Source: an uncultured Prevotellaceae bacterium (GTDB taxonomy: Bacteria > Bacteroidota > Bacteroidia > Bacteroidales > Bacteroidaceae). Taken from it: a stretch of 5,659 nt of DNA. Position 1 is the stretch's first letter, and each line of letters starts with the position of its first letter. The notes below the pieces were generated by a model. The model was not told the origin of the DNA. It made no database searches and saw only the letters and a list, made by a program, of their open reading frames with translations. Location of the stretch: assembly GCA_937892315.1 (NCBI GenBank), contig CALAVF010000147.1:1-5659 (forward strand), given 5' to 3'. This document shows positions 4,771-5,659 of this stretch, in pieces. Both the position numbers and the translations under genes were made by a program.

Positions 4771-5659
4771 ATGGTTAACAGAGAAAAACTTTTCAGTGAA
4801 TTTCAAGCTCCCACCAAACAGGAATGGCTCGACAAAATCGAGGTTGACCTGAAAGGTGCCGATTTTCAGAAGAAATTGGTATGGAGAACCAACGAGGGAT
4901 TCAATGTTCAGCCTTTCTATCGTCGTGAAGACCTGGAAGACAAGGCCGCAGTGAATTCCCTACCTGGTGAGTTTCCGTTTATCCGCGGAAACAAAACCGA
5001 CAACAACCTCTGGTATGTTCGTCAGAACATCAAGGTGACGGATGCCAAAGAAGCCAATGCAAAAGCGCTTGACATTCTGAACAAGGGTGTAGATTCCCTT
5101 GGCTTTGAGTTTTGTGGCGACCTGATCAGTGAAGCGACTGTCGAGACCCTGTTGAAAGACATCCGCTGCGACATCGTAGAAGTAAACTTCTGCAGTTGCA
5201 AACGCCGTTCGCTTGATTTGGCCAAAATTCTCGTTGCTTATTTCGAGAAGATGGGCTATGACAAGGAGAAAGTATGCGGCAGCATCGACTGGGATCCAGT
5301 TGAGAAGATTCTTGTAAAGGGAAAAGACGTAACTCCTGTTCTTGATTTAGGTCCAGCCCTGGTTGACACCTTCAAGGAGTACCCTAACTTCCGTTGCATT
5401 ACTGTGAACAGTGTCACACTGAACAATAGCGGCGCTTACATCTACCAAGAGTTGGGTTATGCCCTCGCATGGGGTAACGAATATCTCCAGCAGTTGGTTG
5501 ACCGCGGGGTGGACGCAACCCTTGCCGCCCGCAAGATTAAGTTCAACATGGGTGTGAGCGAGAACTATTTCATGGAGATTGCCAAGTTCCGTGCCGCCCG
5601 TATGCTGTGGGCACAGATTGTGAAGCAGTATGAGCCAAAATGCGACTGTGCTTGTCAGA
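4771..5659 (+). CDS. mutA: Methylmalonyl-CoA mutase small (beta) subunit, 5' part
   Basis: The non-catalytic partner of the B12-dependent mutase that interconverts succinyl-CoA and methylmalonyl-CoA, used by Bacteroidales in fermentative propionate formation. The 296 visible codons are open at the right edge; the family is usually about 600-640 residues, so about half is missing and the catalytic subunit gene (mutB) should follow outside the window. Family features are KGADFQKKLVWRTNEGFNVQ (28-47), IRGNKTDNNLWYVRQ (71-85), GSIDWDP (170-176), ELGYALAWGNEYL (227-239) and NMGVSENYFMEIAKFRAARM (259-278), which follow the N-terminal TIM-barrel of the mutase family. The N-terminal position with no B12-binding domain seen, and the short linker at the start, favour the small subunit over the large one. 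The start ATG 4771 follows an A-rich leader. Cysteines are frequent (FCSCK 140-144; CDCAC 291-295). No stop or frameshift interrupts the frame. Confidence 0.92.
   Translation, partial: MVNREKLFSEFQAPTKQEWLDKIEVDLKGADFQKKLVWRTNEGFNVQPFYRREDLEDKAAVNSLPGEFPFIRGNKTDNNLWYVRQNIKVTDAKEANAKALDILNKGVDSLGFEFCGDLISEATVETLLKDIRCDIVEVNFCSCKRRSLDLAKILVAYFEKMGYDKEKVCGSIDWDPVEKILVKGKDVTPVLDLGPALVDTFKEYPNFRCITVNSVTLNNSGAYIYQELGYALAWGNEYLQQLVDRGVDATLAARKIKFNMGVSENYFMEIAKFRAARMLWAQIVKQYEPKCDCACQ

Overview
The window reads as chromosomal DNA of a Bacteroidales bacterium, most likely Prevotella-like. The evidence is Bacteroidetes-type promoters (TTTG, about 20 nt, TAnnTTTG), mostly weak Shine-Dalgarno signals, a TonB-dependent thiamin receptor paired with a PnuT-type permease, a Cytidylate_kin2-family protein and a methylmalonyl-CoA mutase small subunit. 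Genus level is an inference; no ribosomal or other marker gene is present.

Left two thirds, minus strand (transcription runs from about 3912 down to 1): a thiamin salvage operon. In order it holds a TPP riboswitch (3799-3897), an outer-membrane TonB-dependent receptor (3746-1473), a PnuC/PnuT-family inner-membrane permease (1437-808), a thiamin pyrophosphokinase (826-161) and the first 43 codons of a secreted protein that leaves the window (130-1). The logic is a closed loop. Thiamin is taken across the outer membrane by the receptor, across the inner membrane by PnuT and trapped as TPP by the kinase. TPP then represses the operon through the riboswitch, probably by letting a hairpin cover the receptor gene's ribosome binding site.

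Middle, 3747-3991: a 245-bp divergent regulatory region holding the riboswitch leader and two back-to-back promoters.

Right third, plus strand: a complete cytidylate-kinase-like P-loop protein (3992-4630), a 140-bp gap with its own promoter, and the 5' 296 codons of methylmalonyl-CoA mutase small subunit (4771-5659, open at the window edge), part of the B12-dependent succinate/propionate route.

The least ordinary feature is a short palindromic repeat (core CTTGGGGCAACGCTCCCAAG). It sits inside two neighbouring genes in opposite orientation: as two tandem in-frame 10-codon units in the loop between pnuT membrane helices 3 and 4, and as one inverted copy in the first codons of the thiamin pyrophosphokinase gene. 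It resembles coding-compatible palindromic elements known from other bacteria, but its family is not recognised here. No transposase, CRISPR array, tRNA or rRNA was seen. No stretch over 300 bases lacks a gene.
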